From NCBI GenBank assembly GCA_000827495.1, contig KN817536.1, positions 310,001 to 374,000 on the forward strand: a DNA stretch of 64,000 nt. The letters are read 5' to 3'. The translations under genes and the position numbers were made by a program. The DNA comes from Hypholoma sublateritium FD-334 SS-4. Lineage: Eukaryota > Basidiomycota > Agaricomycetes > Agaricales > Strophariaceae. A model generated the notes under the pieces. It did no database searches. It saw nothing but the letters and a program-made list of their open reading frames with translations, and was not told where the DNA came from. Positions 23,558-32,769 of the stretch are shown one piece after another; within the stretch, counting starts at the first letter, position 1; each line of letters opens with the position of its first letter.

Positions 23558-24850
23558 ATGTACAATATATCGCGATTTCTGCCAGGTTTTGGGGACGCTC
23601 GAACCGGATCGGCTCCTTCGCAGCAGTCGTCTCACACGGACTCCGGGGATGATCTACTAGGATTGCAGCGTGTCATGAGGGATGCACAAAATCCGAGGCG
23701 ACCTGTTATCGGTATATGAATAGTTCAAGCCTAGCAGATTCATCAATTGACGTAAGTACAAGGCTCGTGGATAATGTTACCAGGAGCATCATTGGCACGT
23801 ATGGTAGCACGAATGGGATACGATGTAAGCATTTCGCTTTCTAATTGTATTAAAGACCTACATATTTACTTGGGTGCAGTTCGCGTTAATTGATTGCGAA
23901 CACGGAGACATCGACGACGCCGCAATGTACGCAAGCGTTGGTGCTGTTGCCGCGGAAGGTTGCTCCCCAGTCGTGCGCATACCTCTTCCTCACAATGTAT
24001 ATGTTAAACGTGCGTTGGATGCCGGAGGTGAGTGAATTCTGAGGCTTATGAGAAATCCTGGCGTAACAAATGTCCAGCACACGGAATCCTCGTACCTTCT
24101 ATGTCCACCGTAGAGGATGCTCGCGCTGTGGTCTCGTATGCGAAATTCCCCGCTGTTACAAAATCGCAAGCAAGGCCGAAACTCCTTGAAAATTCTTCAT
24201 CTCCTTCAACCGTGTCGGGAATAAGAGGGGTCGGCTCTCCTTTTGCTCCTGTTGCCTTTCGACAGACCTTTATTGACTACGTGCGCACCGCCAATCAAAA
24301 TACGTTCATTGCAGTCCAAATCGAGACCTTGCAAGGATTAGAAAACTGTGAAGAGATAGCGAAAGTTGACGGTATTGGTACGTACTTTTATTGGAAGTGT
24401 TTTGATACACTGGCAGGTTCAAATATTCAACCAACTTAGACATGCTATTCATCGGGTACGCACTGCAAGTGGTAGCGAGACCCACAAACTCAAGCATCCA
24501 TTAGACCAAATGACCTTGCAGCTTCCATGGGCTATCCGTTCTACGACCATGAATCGATCCCAGAGGTACAAGAGGCCGTGCAACGCGTTTTAGACGCGGC
24601 CAAGAACGCAGGCAAGTATGCCGGCATGTTCTGTACTGAGGCCAAACACGTTAGGGCAAGATTTCAACAGGGATGTGAGTGGCAACCCAGTTGGATTCAG
24701 TCTTGCCTTGATGTTCAATGCGCACGATATCTTGCAGTTGACTTGATGAACCTCGCCGGGGATGTCGCTGCTCTGAATGACTGGAATGCCACACAGCTGG
24801 CGCAGTTGGAGGACCTCACTGGCTGGGGGAAGAGAGAGCGTGATGAATAG
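23558..24850 (+). CDS. HpcH/HpaI aldolase / citrate lyase-like family protein
   Basis: This TIM-barrel class II aldolase family cleaves 2-oxo-4-hydroxy acids to pyruvate plus an aldehyde. The start at 23558 (MYNISRFLPGFGDARTG) is followed by four to five short introns. Recognisable pieces are MRDAQNPRRPVIG, FALIDCEHGDIDD (metal-site loop), SPVVRIPLPHNVYVKRALDA, GILVPSMSTVEDARAVVSYA, IAVQIETLQGLENCEEIAKV and, across an intron, DMLFIGPNDLAASMGYPF. These contain the usual metal-binding Glu (QIET) and Asp (PNDLA). The C-terminus reads FDLMNLAGDVAAL and ends RERDE at 24850. The length of about 300 residues is slightly longer than the bacterial enzymes. The true substrate is unknown. The isochorismatase-fold gene follows 225 bases downstream on the same strand. 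Confidence 0.85.
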
Positions 24851-25074
24851 CTATTGTGTTAATAAAGGATTGAACTTGTGTTGCATAACCCAGAATTAAT
24901 AATGCCAGAAGGAACGACATCGTAGAACCAGTGAAAGAAGCAAGAAAGAAAACTAAATTTGGAATGCCGCGGCGTCGCGTCGGAATTAGATCAGGAACGC
25001 TGACGGACCGGAGGTTGTATTCCGTTACCGCTTTTCCTACATAAAAGTTCCCTTTCCTCTGCTCCTCCACGATC

Positions 25075-26005
25075 ATGGCACCTCCAAAGCTCGACCCTGC
25101 CTCCACCGTCTTCTTCCTCTGTGATGTGCAGACCAAATTCAGTGAGCTTCAGATACCACATCTCCCTCTGACCCAAACACTCACTCCCCATCAGAACCCG
25201 CGATCTATGGTTATGAACATGTCGTGGCTACTGCTAGAAAGATGATCCGACTCGCAAAAGTAGGCCCACAAGTTATTTATGATATAGAACTTATTCACTG
25301 TTTGGAGTAGCTCATGAACATCCCGGTCATCTGCACAACCCAAAACTCTAAAGGTACCTCCTTCGTCTCTGCCTTAATTGCGCCCCAGTTATGTCCGCTA
25401 AGCCAAGCAAATTGCCCCTATCTTTGTACCGGAAAGCCCTCGGACCTACAGATCCTGCCATAGAGGCTGATACTCTTGGCCCCCTGCTTCTCGGAACATT
25501 CGACAAAACTCTTTTCTCGATGATGACTCCCGAAGTCAAAGCTGTTCTCGATGCACGCCCCGGGTTAGAATCAATTGTTATCTTCGGCATTGAGGTCCGT
25601 ATTCAATCGCCGTTCAAGTTTATGTGCTTCCAATCCTGACCTTGATTCCAGTCGCATATCTGTGTCCAGCAAACTGTTTTGGCAATTCTCTACGACGGCC
25701 GTTATACACCACATGTCATCGCCGACGGCGTGTCCTCCTGCAATTCCTTTGAAATAAATATTGCCCTCGACCGTTTGCGTACAGAGGGAGCGCGTATCGG
25801 TACCAGCGAAAGCGTTGCATTCCAATTGATGAGGGACGCTAGTCTACCCACATTCAAGGCGTTCAGCAGATTTGTCAAGGAGGAAAAAGAAGGCACGAAA
25901 GTTAATGGCGAAGCACTATTGCAACATATACCTGCAAGTCGTTCTCCCAATGCGAGCTCGCCATCAGAAATCGGTAGCGGAGGTGTAGTAGTTGCTAAGT
26001 ATTAA
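25075..26005 (+). CDS. isochorismatase-fold cysteine hydrolase
   Basis: The family hydrolyses small amides or vinyl ethers with an Asp-Lys-Cys triad. The start at 25075 gives MAPPKLDPASTVFFLCDVQT, with the catalytic Asp in CDVQTKF. After the first intron it continues KPAIYGYEHVVATARKMIRL, then LMNIPVICTTQNSKALGP, KTLFSMMTPEV (candidate Lys) and IVIFGIESHICVQQTVLAIL, where the Cys is the expected nucleophile. It continues HVIADGVSSCNSFEINIALD and ends GGVVVAKY at 26005. The length of about 225 residues and the motif order match the eukaryotic ISOC1/ISOC2/Mar1-like branch rather than true isochorismatase, so I infer no siderophore pathway. The last 35 residues look disordered. Confidence 0.87.
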
Positions 26006-26245
26006 TCTGGGGACAAAGGGTGGGACAAACGGTATTAACAAGATGTAGATATCTAGAATCTGATATACTATAACAGAGGGTAGACGAATTTCGACAATAC
26101 AACGCACTACATATATAGTGTCCAATTCGTCGGAGATCGGATATCAAGTATTGGGATATCTACTCGATTCGAATTACCCTCACGCGGAGGCTACAGCGTC
26201 ACCGGATGAAGGCTGAAGAGCACTGAGCTTTTCATTACGGACTTG

Positions 26246-26826
26246 CTAATATGGCTGTGAGTTCAATATTTCTCTAATACAATTGCGAAGTGAAGAGCTT
26301 ACAGCGTTTCCTTCCTGCTCTTTGATGACCTCTTGTACATGTGCGTTTTTCGCGTTCAATGTTGCCTGTATCTGCTCATGGGTCTTGCTCGACAGCTAAT
26401 CACATAGAATAGGAGTATTTCAGTTCTTGATGCGGAGACATTGCATACCGTACTCACCTCAAGATCCTGCTGGGCTTTGCGAAGCTTGGTGGCTGCTATT
26501 TCATGCTTTTCCTGGGCTTTATGCAATTCCTTGAGGGAAGCGTGCTCCTTCTTCTGCAGCTTACTCATTGTGTTTTCCGCTTTAGTCGTCTCCTGAATAT
26601 CCAAGATGCGTCAGCGAGGGTATACAGCAGCTTTCTATGCTAATGGTTAGCGTACCTTATAAGATTTGCCCTCTTCCTTCTTGATTTTCGACAAGTCCTT
26701 GACGGCCCCTTTCACGTTCTTCTCGTCGTATTTAGCTTCTTTCTTGATCTCCTTTTCTATCTTTTTGACGAGCTTTGGCGAAGGTGGCACTTCCCCGGTA
26801 AAGCTGCTAGACACTGGGCTTTGCAT
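26246..26826 (-). CDS. small Lys/Glu-rich coiled-coil protein (paralogue A)
   Basis: The start at 26826 (MQSPVSSSFTGEVPPSPK) leads into a nearly pure heptad-like helix: LVKKIEKEIKKEAKYDEKNV, KGAVKDLSKIKKEEGKSYK. A phase-0 intron precedes ETTKAENTMSKLQKKEHASL and the exon ending AQQDLE; another precedes LSSKTHEQIQATLNAKNAHV and KEQEGN. The last junction is tentative and places the stop near 26246. It is about 140 residues with no membrane segment. It is related to the gene at 52305-52813, with the same intron positions after YK and after DLE/DFE. The composition resembles basidiomycete proteins annotated as DNA-binding protein Ncp1, but I cannot confirm that. A transposon lies 472 bases upstream. 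Confidence 0.7.
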
Positions 26827-27290
26827 CGTAATAAGAGTTGGGTTATCAGTGTGTGTTCAATTCCAAAGGTGTGAAAGGTGATTAAAAGAGGAAATATTTT
26901 TGCTTCCGGCTACGTGTTTTTGTAGCTGAAACAAACGGACGCGATCTTGTTGGTGCAAGCCTGGACTGATTTCCGGTGCGCCACAGTCAATTTCCCGAAA
27001 CGGCAGTGTGCGGGTCCACTTCACCAATTTGGTGTCGATCGATCATCGTCATCGTCAGCATGTAAGTATGTACATAAACCCAGACTAGTAAGTTTGCGGA
27101 AGTTGTTTGGCCGTTTAGGGGGTTTACACACAACACCAATACAACACGCTCAAATGATTTATGTAATTTGACCGACTGCGGCGTATGCCAGGCCCCAGTG
27201 AAATCCTGATAAAATGCCCCCTTCGAGCTTTACATACATTTCTCGAATTCCGCCAAATTCCACCGACGTCGTGCCTACCAAACCTTCCTG
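26827..27290. other. upstream region of coiled-coil paralogue A
   Basis: This is the left part of a divergent intergenic region that is now interrupted by a transposon. It contains a GATCGATCATCGTCATCGTC stretch at about 27037-27056. No gene is seen. Confidence 0.5.
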
Positions 27291-27298
27291 TTTCTAAT
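27291..27298. repeat. left target-site duplication TTTCTAAT
   Basis: An eight-base direct repeat directly flanks the left terminal inverted repeat and is identical to 28474-28481. Confidence 0.9.
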
Positions 27299-27333
27299 AG
27301 GACCCCTGAAAGTACACCAAAATGCCTTATCCC
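27299..27333 (+). repeat. left terminal inverted repeat
   Basis: 35 bases, a perfect reverse complement of 28439-28473. Confidence 0.95.
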
Positions 27334-27357
27334 AAAATCCAAGATCTGCGCCCTTTT

Positions 27358-27450
27358 TATCCGGACGATTTTAGGCCCAAATTGTCGAAAATCTATCCGG
27401 AATTTGGATAAGGCCTCTGGTTGGGCCAAAATNTATCCGGATTGCGGATA
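27358..27450 (+). repeat. left subterminal repeat cluster
   Basis: Three copies of TATCCGGA at 27358, 27394 and 27434. The last two are followed within 4-5 bases by GGATAAGGC. Such arrays near transposon ends usually bind transposase. Confidence 0.8.
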
Positions 27451-27578
27451 AGGCATACAAAAAGCAGTAATATTGATTTTTTTCTCTAATTTTTCTTCTC
27501 CGAGGTCATGGGGTGTTTTGAGCGCTCTGGCGATGTTATCTACATGTATCCAACAAATTTTGAGCCATTTGGGGGGGG

Positions 27579-28183
27579 NNNNNNNNNNNNNNNNNNNNNN
27601 NNNNNNNNNNNNNNNNNNNNNNNNNNNNNNNNNNNNNNNNNNNNNNNNNNNNNNNNNNNNNNNNNNNNNNNNNNNNNNNNNNNNNNNNNNNNNNNNNNNN
27701 NNNNNNNNNNNNNNNNNNNNNNNNNNNNNNNNNNNNNNNNNNNNNNNNNNNNNNNNNNNNNNNNNNNNNNNNNNNNNNNNNNNNNNNNNNNNNNNNNNNN
27801 NNNNNNNNNNNNNNNNNNNNNNNNNNNNNNNNNNNNNNNNNNNNNNNNNNNNNNNNNNNNNNNNNNNNNNNNNNNNNNNNNNNNNNNNNNNNNNNNNNNN
27901 NNNNNNNNNNNNNNNNNNNNNNNNNNNNNNNNNNNNNNNNNNNNNNNNNNNNNNNNNNNNNNNNNNNNNNNNNNNNNNNNNNNNNNNNNNNNNNNNNNNN
28001 NNNNNNNNNNNNNNNNNNNNNNNNNNNNNNNNNNNNNNNNNNNNNNNNNNNNNNNNNNNNNNNNNNNNNNNNNNNNNNNNNNNNNNNNNNNNNNNNNNNN
28101 NNNNNNNNNNNNNNNNNNNNNNNNNNNNNNNNNNNNNNNNNNNNNNNNNNNNNNNNNNNNNNNNNNNNNNNNNNNNNNNNNNN
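27579..28183. other. assembly gap (605 N)
   Basis: This run of N lies inside the transposon, following a G homopolymer (27571-27578). The real length is not known. The open frames that cross it have no meaning. Confidence 0.99.
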
Positions 28184-28231
28184 TCTTTGCAGCCGTCTCG
28201 GACTCTTTGTCCAATTTCCTGCATGTCTGCG

Positions 28232-28280
28232 TGGCTTAGTAGTATGTATACGCACTGGTCAAAACTCGCGTTTGAATCCC
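28232..28280 (+). other. tRNA-like Pol III A-box/B-box pair inside the transposon
   Basis: TGGCTTAGTAGT (28232-28243) fits the A-box consensus at almost every position. CGTTTGAATCC (28269-28279) fits the B-box at 9 of 11 positions. The spacing is that of a tRNA. The acceptor and T stems do not pair, so this is not a working tRNA but may be tRNA-derived, as in a SINE. Confidence 0.35.
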
Positions 28281-28296
28281 ACNCAGCTCAAAATTC

Positions 28297-28438
28297 TATC
28301 CGGAAAGGATATGGCCTGCAGGCCGTTGGTCAATTTCTATCCGGAAACTTGGATATGGCTTTATGAACAAAATTCCAGTTTTTTTATCCGGACAGTCATA
28401 AGGCATTTTGCGATTTTGGTCAAATTTTTATCCGGATC
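28297..28438 (+). repeat. right subterminal repeat cluster
   Basis: Four copies of TATCCGGA at 28297, 28338, 28385 and 28429, each followed by GGATATGGC, CATAAGGC or GATAAGGC. They lie in the same orientation as the left cluster, so the array is direct rather than mirrored between the two ends. Confidence 0.8.
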
Positions 28439-28473
28439 GGGATAAGGCATTTTGGTGTACTTTCAGGGGTCCT
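28439..28473 (-). repeat. right terminal inverted repeat
   Basis: 35 bases, a perfect reverse complement of the left end. The outermost subterminal unit runs directly into it. Confidence 0.95.
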
Positions 28474-28481
28474 TTTCTAAT
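28474..28481. repeat. right target-site duplication TTTCTAAT
   Basis: An eight-base copy of 27291-27298. Confidence 0.9.
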
Positions 28482-28612
28482 GCGGGGAACGGCCATCAAA
28501 ACTGGTCATCAAAGTGCCGGTTACTTATAACCGGTATCTACATAAGTAGTGGGAAAGCAGGGCGGCCTTCTGAGTGGTGCCTGCCTACGAGTGGTAGAGC
28601 TATCTCACATCA

Positions 28613-30176
28613 ATGGCCTCGTACGATCCACAATCTCCCGGAGAAAAACCAGTTGCGTTACCATCTGCGCCTCGCGTTACTCTCAGTGCACATGTTGTGC
28701 TGCAATCACCATTGTCGCGTCGCTCTACAGGCCCTGGCCTTGTAATCTTTCTTCCGAGCCCAGATCGGATTGTCCTCAACAGCAGTACGGCCAAGCCGCT
28801 TGATCCTCAACCTGTGAGCAAATGGGCAGAAGAAGGTTTTGCCGTTGTCGGCGTTACAGCATCGGGGGACCTATCCGCCGAAGAATCGTTGAACCAAAGC
28901 TTGGACGCTCTTCAAGCTCTTGATACAGTCGATGTCAAAGATAAGTTTGGGGTAATCGGTAGGTTTCGAAGAAGTTATTATGATATTTATAACTTATGTA
29001 CTACACCCATATTAAATCTAGTTTACGATCCTGGTCTGATTTATTCTGTCTCTGAAGCCGTTGCCAAAGATCCCCGTGTAGCAGCTCTGATTGGCTATGG
29101 ATCCTTTGCTGCGCCATCGTGCACCATTCCTATCCTCTTGCACCTCACTGCAAATTCATCTCGCCCTTCCAATGCACCAAGTGAGGTAACCGTGAAACAT
29201 ACTTATCAGACTACGTCCACTGCTTTCGTCCTTCCTCAAGCGGCGAAGTACGATCCCGGGAGTGCCGGTCTCGCACACAGCCGCACTTTAGTGTTCCTTC
29301 GTAAATGGCTCGGAGGGCCCTTTTTCGATCTTGAAGCCATATGGGACGAACACACCTTCTTTGAATTTCAGGACAGGAGTGTGGCCAAGACTATGGGAAC
29401 CATGGTGGTGGGTCAATCTGACCATATCTATACGGATCAATTGTAACGACAATTATTCGAAGGCCGAGCCATACGTTAATCATGTACCTACGGTATTACA
29501 ACTCTTACCATCTTTTCACCAATGATAATTTAAATCACCCTTCGTAGATGACAGGAGGTGTCGGTCGAGAGAACCTTACTGCGTTTTATCGCGATCATTT
29601 TATATTTTCGTTAGTAATAATTTCTGTTCCTGATGTTCCGACTAATTGTTAGTTTACAGGAACCCAGAGGATGCACACCTTGAAGTTGTTTCTCGTACAG
29701 TGGGACCAGATCGTGTTGTAGGCAAGTCAATCATGTTTTTTTAAAAAAACCCATTAACGTGTTGATAAACCGTTTCAAAAATATAGATGAGTTTGTATAT
29801 CATGTTACCCATGATAGGACCATAGATTGGCTCCTACCAGGCGTCCCAGCAACTGGAAGGGCACTATCCATTCCAATGATGGCAGTTGTTAATATTCGTG
29901 GAGATAGGCTTTACAACGGTAAGCCCAAGAAATGCCCAAGCTTCATGTGCTTATCTTTGCATTGAAATGTCATCAGAACATATTTGGTGGGATCAAGCTA
30001 CAGCTTTACGTCAGGCTGGTATTCTTCCGTCTCATCTTCCGTTTTTTGACTCCAAAACTGGTCTCACATCACCTTTGCGTTTGCCCGTTGTCGGCGTGGA
30101 AGGCGCACACATGCTTATTGATGAGTCAAAAGGGAAAAGTAATGAGATGTTGCAGCCGGGGTGGTCGTCAGTTTGA
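28613..30176 (+). CDS. carboxymethylenebutenolidase-like protein: DLH-fold domain plus SnoaL-like domain
   Basis: The start at 28613 gives MASYDPQSPGEKPVALPSAP. The first part follows the dienelactone hydrolase fold (GPGLVIFLPSPDRIVLNSST, WAEEGFAVVGVTASGDLSAE, VAKDPRVAALIGYGSFAAPS). The second part, after EPYVNHVPTMTGGVGRENLT, is the SnoaL/NTF2-like domain with VSRTVGPDRVVDEFVYHVTH, TIDWLLPGVPATGRALSIPM and EHIWWDQATALRQAGILPSH. This two-domain layout is known for fungal proteins annotated as carboxymethylenebutenolidase. The usual nucleophile elbow G-x-C-x-G after the first Rossmann-like part reads VIVYDPGLIY across the splice site, so the catalytic Cys appears to be missing. The gene has about five short introns and ends MLQPGWSSV. 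Its upstream region now contains the transposon. Confidence 0.8.
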
Positions 30177-30776
30177 AAAAAAATCAGTTCTTGTTCTTGG
30201 GGGAATATAAGAGAATATTTGAGGGAAAGACACATGTAGTGCATGATTTGTAATTATATCTCTTATATGTGACAGCATTTGCCATTTATTATTTTGCGCG
30301 GTCTCCGAGACGAAATTCGGTGATGCGATAACAAGCAGGTTCAAATTACATTATTATTTAAATAATCCAGACAAGCGTTGCTCTCCATCCCCCAGGATTA
30401 TGTGGAAATAAGCCATTTTTTCTATGCCCATTGTTTCATAAGAATGCATTGAGTTCAGAGATAGTGTGAGCGTAATCAACACTGAACAATGAAAGGGTTT
30501 TGTTTATGTAGTATTAGAGATGTTATCTGCCTAGAGGTAGCAAGATAAGACTTGGATAAGACCATTGGAATCCGTATATTTGTGAGAGGGAGGCACTGGG
30601 AAGCAGGAGAATGACCGATATAATTCCCATTCTGGGAAGTCTGGTTACCATTTAGAGGCATCGCGGAAAACTGTACAGTACTTGCAGCCACCGTTTCGGA
30701 AGTTGCCGAAAACAGCCGACGAATGAGGGAAATTTAGTCGCCATCAACGTCCCCGTCCCCCTCAAGATCCCTCAAG
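30177..30776. other. intergenic region upstream of RPL3
   Basis: This is the 3' UTR of the DLH-like gene and the RPL3 promoter. The last 60 bases are C-rich (ACGTCCCCGTCCCCCTCAAG), as often seen before ribosomal protein genes. No gene is seen. Confidence 0.5.
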
Positions 30777-32297
30777 ATGAGGTCCGTATGTTTCAACGTC
30801 GTCCATTACAACATGCTCATGTCCGTTCTTTTTCAGTCATCGTAAGGTTAGTTGAATGGGGAAAAAATACGGTGGAAAAATTTGGCATTAACTTGAGGTC
30901 TTGGTCTTGCTTAGTTCGAAGCTCCCCGCCACGGTTCGCTGGGATTCCTCCCAAGAAAGCGTGCCGCACGTCACCGCGGTAAGGTCAAGTCCTTCCCCAA
31001 GGTGCGTCTGCAAGATCCTGGAAGGACTCTGTTTCGATCGCTCACAATTTACCTAGGATGACCCCAAGAAGCCAGTGCACCTCACTGCCATCATGGGTTA
31101 CAAGGCTGGTATGACCCATGTTGTCCGTGATCTTGACCGCCCTGGCTCCAGTGCGTTCCTCCCTTTGCAAATAAAAGCTTCGTGTATCTGAATATCGAAC
31201 TTTTGCAGAGATGCACAAGCGCGAGGTTGTCGAGGCTGTTACCGTGATTGAGACCCCCCCCATGATCGTGATCGGTGTTGTTGGATACGTCGAGACTCCC
31301 CGTGGCCTGCGCACACTCACCACCGTCTGGGCCTCGCATCTGTCTGACGAAGTCAAGCGTCGCTTCTACAAGAACTGGTACAGGTCGAAGAAGAAGGCTT
31401 TCACCCGTTACGCCAAGAAGCACGCTGAGGATGGTGGCAAGTCCGTTGCCCGTGAGCTCGAGCGTATTCGCAAGTACTGCACTGTTGTCCGTGTCCTCGC
31501 CCACACCCAGATCAGGAAGACTGGTCTGCAACAGAAGAAGGCCCACCTCATGGAGATCCAGGTTAACGGTGGATCCATTGCCGACAAGGTCCAATTCGCT
31601 CAGGGCCTCTTCGAGAAGCCCGTTGGTGTCTCTTCCATCTTCGAGCAAGACGAGAACATCGATGTTATCGCTGTCACCAAGGGTCACGGTTTCGAGGGTG
31701 TCACCCACCGTTGGGGAACCAAGAAACTTCCTCGCAAGACCCACAAGGGTCTCCGCAAGGTTGGCTGTATCGGTGCATGGCATCCTTCGAAGGTCATGTT
31801 CTCCGTTGCGCGTGCTGGTCAAAGTGCGTCAAAATCACGTAGTTCTACAAAATGTTGTTCTAACGTGTTTGACTACTTTCAGACGGTTACCATCACCGTA
31901 CCGAGCTCAACAAGAAGGTCTACCGCATTGGTGCCGAAGGTGACGAGGCCAGCGCTTCGACCGAGTCCGATATCACCAAGAAGCCCATCACACCTATGGG
32001 TGGCTTCCCCCATTACGGTATCGTCAAGAACGATTTCCTCATCCTCAAGGGATCTGTTCCCGGAACCAAGAAGCGTGTCATCACCCTCCGCAAGTCGCTC
32101 ATGGTCCACACCTCTCGCCGTGACTTGGAGAAGGTCCAGCTCAAGTTCATCGATACCTCATCGAAATTCGGCGTAAGTCATTGTTTTCGTCCAAGACGCG
32201 TCTTGGATACTAATCAAATTTGGAATTTTAGCACGGTTCATTCCAAACCTTCGAAGAAAAGGCTGCGTTCCTGGGAACGCTCAAGGCCCGTGCTTGA
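30777..32297 (+). CDS. RPL3: 60S ribosomal protein L3 (uL3)
   Basis: uL3 is a core protein near the peptidyl transferase centre. The ATG at 30777 lies in a 5-base first coding exon (ATGAG, then donor GTCCGT at 30782). A 10-base second exon (30837-30846, TCATCGTAAG) completes MSHRK, and the third exon starts 30915 with [20 protein letters not shown]. The remaining exons give [60 protein letters not shown] and the family-conserved [20 protein letters not shown]. The end is [19 protein letters not shown] at 32297. The length of about 390 residues is normal. Two very short leading exons make automated start prediction unreliable here. Confidence 0.96.
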
Positions 32298-32769
32298 TCG
32301 TTTCTCTTCCGCTTTACCTACTCTTCGCTTTTTTGTTGTATCTCCCCGCATGCCCACACCACACCACCGTGCTTCTAGTATGAATATAGCATGTCATATG
32401 ATCCACAACCGCGCTCTATAGAGAGGAAAATAAGTGACATAAGTGTATAATGAGATGTCTGAGTGAAGTACTTAGAAAAGCCGCAAGAGATGACCTGCTT
32501 TGCTGAGATTGAGGTGTTTGCCCATTGGCTGGCGAGCGTGGGAATATAATATCCGAGTGTTGGCATCCGGGTAAAAACTTTGCTGAACAAGCTGTCCAGG
32601 AAGAAGGTTGCGCGATTTGTGCAGGTCGCGACAGTTGTTTGCTTGCTTCTGCGCGTCTTCAGACGTCCATCTTGACGCTGTTGTGCTGTAGACTGCGGTA
32701 AGGCTATCCCAACCTTACATGTCACTTCCTTTTTGACAAATTTTATTAGGATGATTCCTTGTGTTTTTG
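32298..32769. other. intergenic region between RPL3 and the PPR-like gene
   Basis: RPL3 3' UTR and the upstream region of the next gene. No gene is seen. Confidence 0.5.

Larger units (their letters stand above)
27299..28473. mobile_element. class II DNA transposon with 35-bp perfect TIRs and 8-bp TSD
   Basis: The element is bounded by terminal inverted repeats at 27299-27333 and 28439-28473 that match over all 35 bases (starting AGGACCCCTGAAAG and ending ..CTTATCCC on the left). TTTCTAAT is duplicated outside both ends. Total assembled length is 1,175 bases, of which 605 are N. Inside both ends are subterminal repeats built on TATCCGGA...GATAAGGC, spaced 36-47 bases apart. An 8-bp duplication is made by hAT, P and KDZ superfamilies; KDZ and hAT are both known in Agaricomycetes. 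No transposase code is visible in the sequenced parts, so this is probably a non-autonomous copy unless the gap is larger than its N length. Perfect TIRs and TSD suggest recent insertion. Confidence 0.9.

Noticed and set aside
27047..27063. 17-base identity (CGTCATCGTCAGCATGT) with 45461-45477, both in divergent promoters
   Set aside because: It is simple CAT/CGT-rich sequence; one 17-base match in 64 kb with this composition is not strong evidence of a shared element.
27508..28239. Apparent frames crossing the transposon gap
   Set aside because: They consist mostly of N bases and carry no information.
28225..28290. Possible intact tRNA gene
   Set aside because: A- and B-box-like sequences are present, but the acceptor and T stems do not pair and there is no convincing anticodon arm.
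31091..31822. Long open frame antisense to RPL3
   Set aside because: It mirrors highly biased codon use of a ribosomal protein gene and has no domain.
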